Origin: Bacillota bacterium
GTDB lineage: Bacteria > Bacillota > Clostridia > Acetivibrionales > DSM-1351
Direction of reading: 5' to 3'
Length of the DNA stretch: 16,573 bases
Assembly (NCBI GenBank): GCA_023397905.1
Contig: JAEWSZ010000011.1
Coordinates: 1-16,573 of the forward strand
Below are positions 15,199 to 16,573 of this stretch, in pieces. A model generated the notes under the pieces. That model saw only the letters and a list, made by a program, of their open reading frames with translations, ran no database searches and was not told the DNA's origin. The position numbers and the translations under genes are program-made. Position 1 is the stretch's first letter; each line of letters begins with the position of its first letter.

Positions 15199-15257
15199 GC
15201 AAAAGGAAATGCCTGCGGATGTTATGATTTCATCCGCAGGCATTTCCTTTTGCAGTC
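15199..15257 (+). terminator. Strong rho-independent terminator after LacI-family gene
   Basis: A perfect 23-bp stem pairs 15199-15221 with 15231-15253 (tip GGATG/CATCC) around a 9-base loop. It is followed by AGTCTTTT. It isolates the regulator gene from the downstream sugar operon. The A-rich left flank could also allow function on the other strand. Confidence 0.92.
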
Positions 15258-15336
15258 TTTTCATACGATTCATCATAATTACTAAAATTGACATAATAGA
15301 AAAAAGAAAAATGTACAAAATATTCAAAGAATGGTG

Positions 15337-15364
15337 TTGACAAAACGCATTTTCAATGTATAAT
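15337..15364 (+). promoter_or_regulatory. Promoter of the second sugar-uptake operon
   Basis: Both boxes match the sigma-A consensus perfectly, TTGACA (15337-15342) and TATAAT (15359-15364), with a 16-bp spacer. The start site should be near 15371, giving a leader of about 245 bases. AAATGTACAAAAT (15309-15321), just upstream, is shared with the first transporter's control region. Confidence 0.88.
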
Positions 15365-15381
15365 TGGAATTAAGGTTGAAA

Positions 15382-15395
15382 TGAGAGCGCTCACA
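15382..15395. promoter_or_regulatory. LacI/CcpA-type operator O1
   Basis: TGAGAGCGCTCACA fits the cre-like pattern TGWNANCGNTNNCA, with a perfect GAGCGCTC core around the central CG. It lies just downstream of the predicted start site, a repression position. Candidate binders are the adjacent LacI-family protein and CcpA. Confidence 0.82.
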
Positions 15396-15617
15396 AAAAA
15401 ACATATTCACATAAAATTACAAAGATTCATAAGCATTGCAAATTATCTAAAATGTGTAATAAATTTACAAAAACCAATGGGTATTTGTGCACATTACACA
15501 CAAAAACCGGGAAAGACCGGTGCAAATGAATCGGGTATTTTGAAACAAATATGAGAGCGATTTCATTAATGCAGACCTTGTACAATATACGCCATAAAAA
15601 TAATTTTCGAGGAGGCT
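15396..15617 (+). promoter_or_regulatory. Long 5' leader of the sugar-binding protein gene
   Basis: About 220 bases of AT-rich, apparently non-coding leader run to the ATG at 15618. A short stem (ACCGG/CCGGT around GAAAGA, near 15507-15522) and the second operator lie within it. The ribosome binding site GAGGAGG sits directly before the start codon. No known riboswitch class is recognised by eye. Confidence 0.5.
15552..15565. promoter_or_regulatory. LacI/CcpA-type operator O2
   Basis: TGAGAGCGATTTCA fits TGWNANCGNTNNCA. With its A and T flanks it differs from the B. subtilis cre consensus WTGNAARCGNWWWCAW at one position only. Its centre is 170 bp from that of O1, so looping by a tetrameric repressor or roadblock repression is possible. 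Confidence 0.75.
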
Positions 15618-16573
15618 ATGAAGAAAATGAAAAAGAGGTTATTATCAATCGTTCTTGCAGTTTCCATAATGCTGCCCCTGGCCGCTTGCGGCAGTTCCGG
15701 CACCGCGGGAGACACATCGTCCCAGTCAACTGCCACAACCGGTACGCAAAGCAGCTCCGGCGAAGCAAAGAAACTTACCGTATGGACAATCGTCAAGAAC
15801 GAAGCAGCTACAGCAGTTATAAATGATGCGGTTGCTAATTTCAAAAAAACCAATAATGTAGATGTGGAAGTTCAATATTTCGAAAACGATCCATACAAAA
15901 CAAAATTAAAGACGGTTATGGGAAGCGGCCAGGCTCCTGACATTTTCCATTCATGGGGCGGCAGCTGGCTCAAGCAATTTGTAGATGAAGATCAGGTACT
16001 GGAAATCACTGATAAGACAACTGACTTCAAATCCCAGCTTTCAGAAGCAGCATGGGATCTTGATACTTTTGACGGAAAAGTATACGGAGTTCCGTATGTA
16101 CTTACAGGTACCGTAATCTACTACAACAAGGCTTTATTTGAAAAATACGGACTTACATTCCCGAAAACCTGGGATGAAATGCAGACTGTTGCAAAGACTT
16201 TCAAAGATAATGGAATAATACCTTTTGCAATGGGCAACAAGGGAGCATGGCCCGGAGCTATGTACTACATTTACCAGTACATCCGTTTCGGCGGTAAGGA
16301 TGCTATAATTACCGGACTTGAAGACAAAGGAAATGGCGTATTTGATAAAGATGCATTTATAAATGCCGGAAAAAATATTAAGCAGATGGTTGACGAAGGC
16401 TGGTTCCCGGCAGGTACTAACGGAATAAACTACGATACCGGCGGAGACCGTATGCTGTTCTATTCTGAAAAAGCTGCCATGATGCTGCAGACAGGAAGCA
16501 TGAGTTCTGCCGCTAAGGACGAAAAACCTGATTTCTACAATAACAATCTGGCGGTTGCTCCATTCCCCACAGT
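15618..16573 (+). CDS. CUT1-type sugar-binding lipoprotein, 3' end beyond window
   Basis: A perfect GAGGAGG precedes the ATG, and 318 complete codons are present before the window ends. The signal peptide MKKMKKRLLSIVLAVSIMLP ends in the lipobox LAAC, with C24 as the lipidated residue. A Ser/Thr/Gly-rich linker follows to about residue 50. The mature part starts KKLTVWTIVKNEAATAVINDAVANF. It has MGSGQAPDIFHSWGGSWLKQFVDE and VIYYNKALFEKYGLTFPKTWDEM, hallmarks of SBP_bac_1/CUT1 sugar binders. It should sit on the cell surface and pass a mono- or oligosaccharide to permeases expected to the right of the window. It belongs to a different subfamily from the 607-residue LplA-like binder at 5389, so this is a second, independently controlled uptake system. 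Confidence 0.93.
   Translation, partial: MKKMKKRLLSIVLAVSIMLPLAACGSSGTAGDTSSQSTATTGTQSSSGEAKKLTVWTIVKNEAATAVINDAVANFKKTNNVDVEVQYFENDPYKTKLKTVMGSGQAPDIFHSWGGSWLKQFVDEDQVLEITDKTTDFKSQLSEAAWDLDTFDGKVYGVPYVLTGTVIYYNKALFEKYGLTFPKTWDEMQTVAKTFKDNGIIPFAMGNKGAWPGAMYYIYQYIRFGGKDAIITGLEDKGNGVFDKDAFINAGKNIKQMVDEGWFPAGTNGINYDTGGDRMLFYSEKAAMMLQTGSMSSAAKDEKPDFYNNNLAVAPFPT

Noticed and set aside
15199..15253. Perfect 23-bp inverted repeat as a transposon end or MITE
   Set aside because: There is no flanking target duplication or transposase, the loop is short, and it directly follows a stop codon, so a terminator explains it.
15551..15826. Small gene overlapping the second operator and the start of the sugar-binding protein
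   Set aside because: It has no ribosome binding site and overlaps, in another frame, a lipoprotein gene with a perfect GAGGAGG and lipobox.

Overview
The window looks like chromosomal DNA of an anaerobic, moderate-GC Firmicute of the class Clostridia, perhaps from the Lachnospiraceae or the Ruminiclostridium group. The grounds are YesM-type and CUT1-type sugar genes, strong AGGAGG-like ribosome binding sites, sigma-A style promoters, U-tract terminators and cre-like operators. The genus is a guess; nothing here is diagnostic, such as an rRNA. Apart from a palindrome of unknown role near 14055 and the regulatory hairpins, no mobile element, CRISPR, tRNA or rRNA is visible.

Region A (1-3010) is sensory. 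A truncated leftward gene encodes the N-terminus of a membrane-anchored sensor or regulator. Divergent from it is a complete YesM-family sensor histidine kinase without an adjacent response regulator. Region B (3360-10939) is a glycan uptake and degradation locus. It holds two LplB/LplC-type ABC permeases, a large lipoprotein solute-binding protein, a short GH29 alpha-L-fucosidase-like hydrolase and a GH38 alpha-mannosidase. Both hydrolases lack signal peptides, so an imported fucose- and/or mannose-containing oligosaccharide is probably dismantled in the cytoplasm. No ATPase is present, as is usual for this transporter class, which borrows a shared MsmX-like ATPase. The first three of the four gaps in this block carry inverted repeats that could tune expression of individual genes; the gap before GH38 carries only a weak promoter-like sequence.

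Region C (10950-14006) is a self-contained stress or detoxification module. A leftward TetR regulator faces an operon of an AiiA-like metallo-beta-lactamase-fold lactonase and a 453-residue DHA2/Tet(K,L)-like efflux pump. Two identical 20-bp operators lie between two promoters that appear to point at each other, so both transcription units should be controlled by the same TetR dimers. A perfect bidirectional terminator separates this module from the mannosidase.

Region D (14086-16573) encodes a LacI-family regulator with a very strong terminator. It is followed by a consensus promoter with two cre/LacI-type operators and a roughly 250-nt leader, then the beginning of another CUT1 sugar-binding lipoprotein that continues past the window. 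This is the start of a second sugar ABC-transporter operon, probably repressed by the neighbouring LacI protein and/or CcpA.
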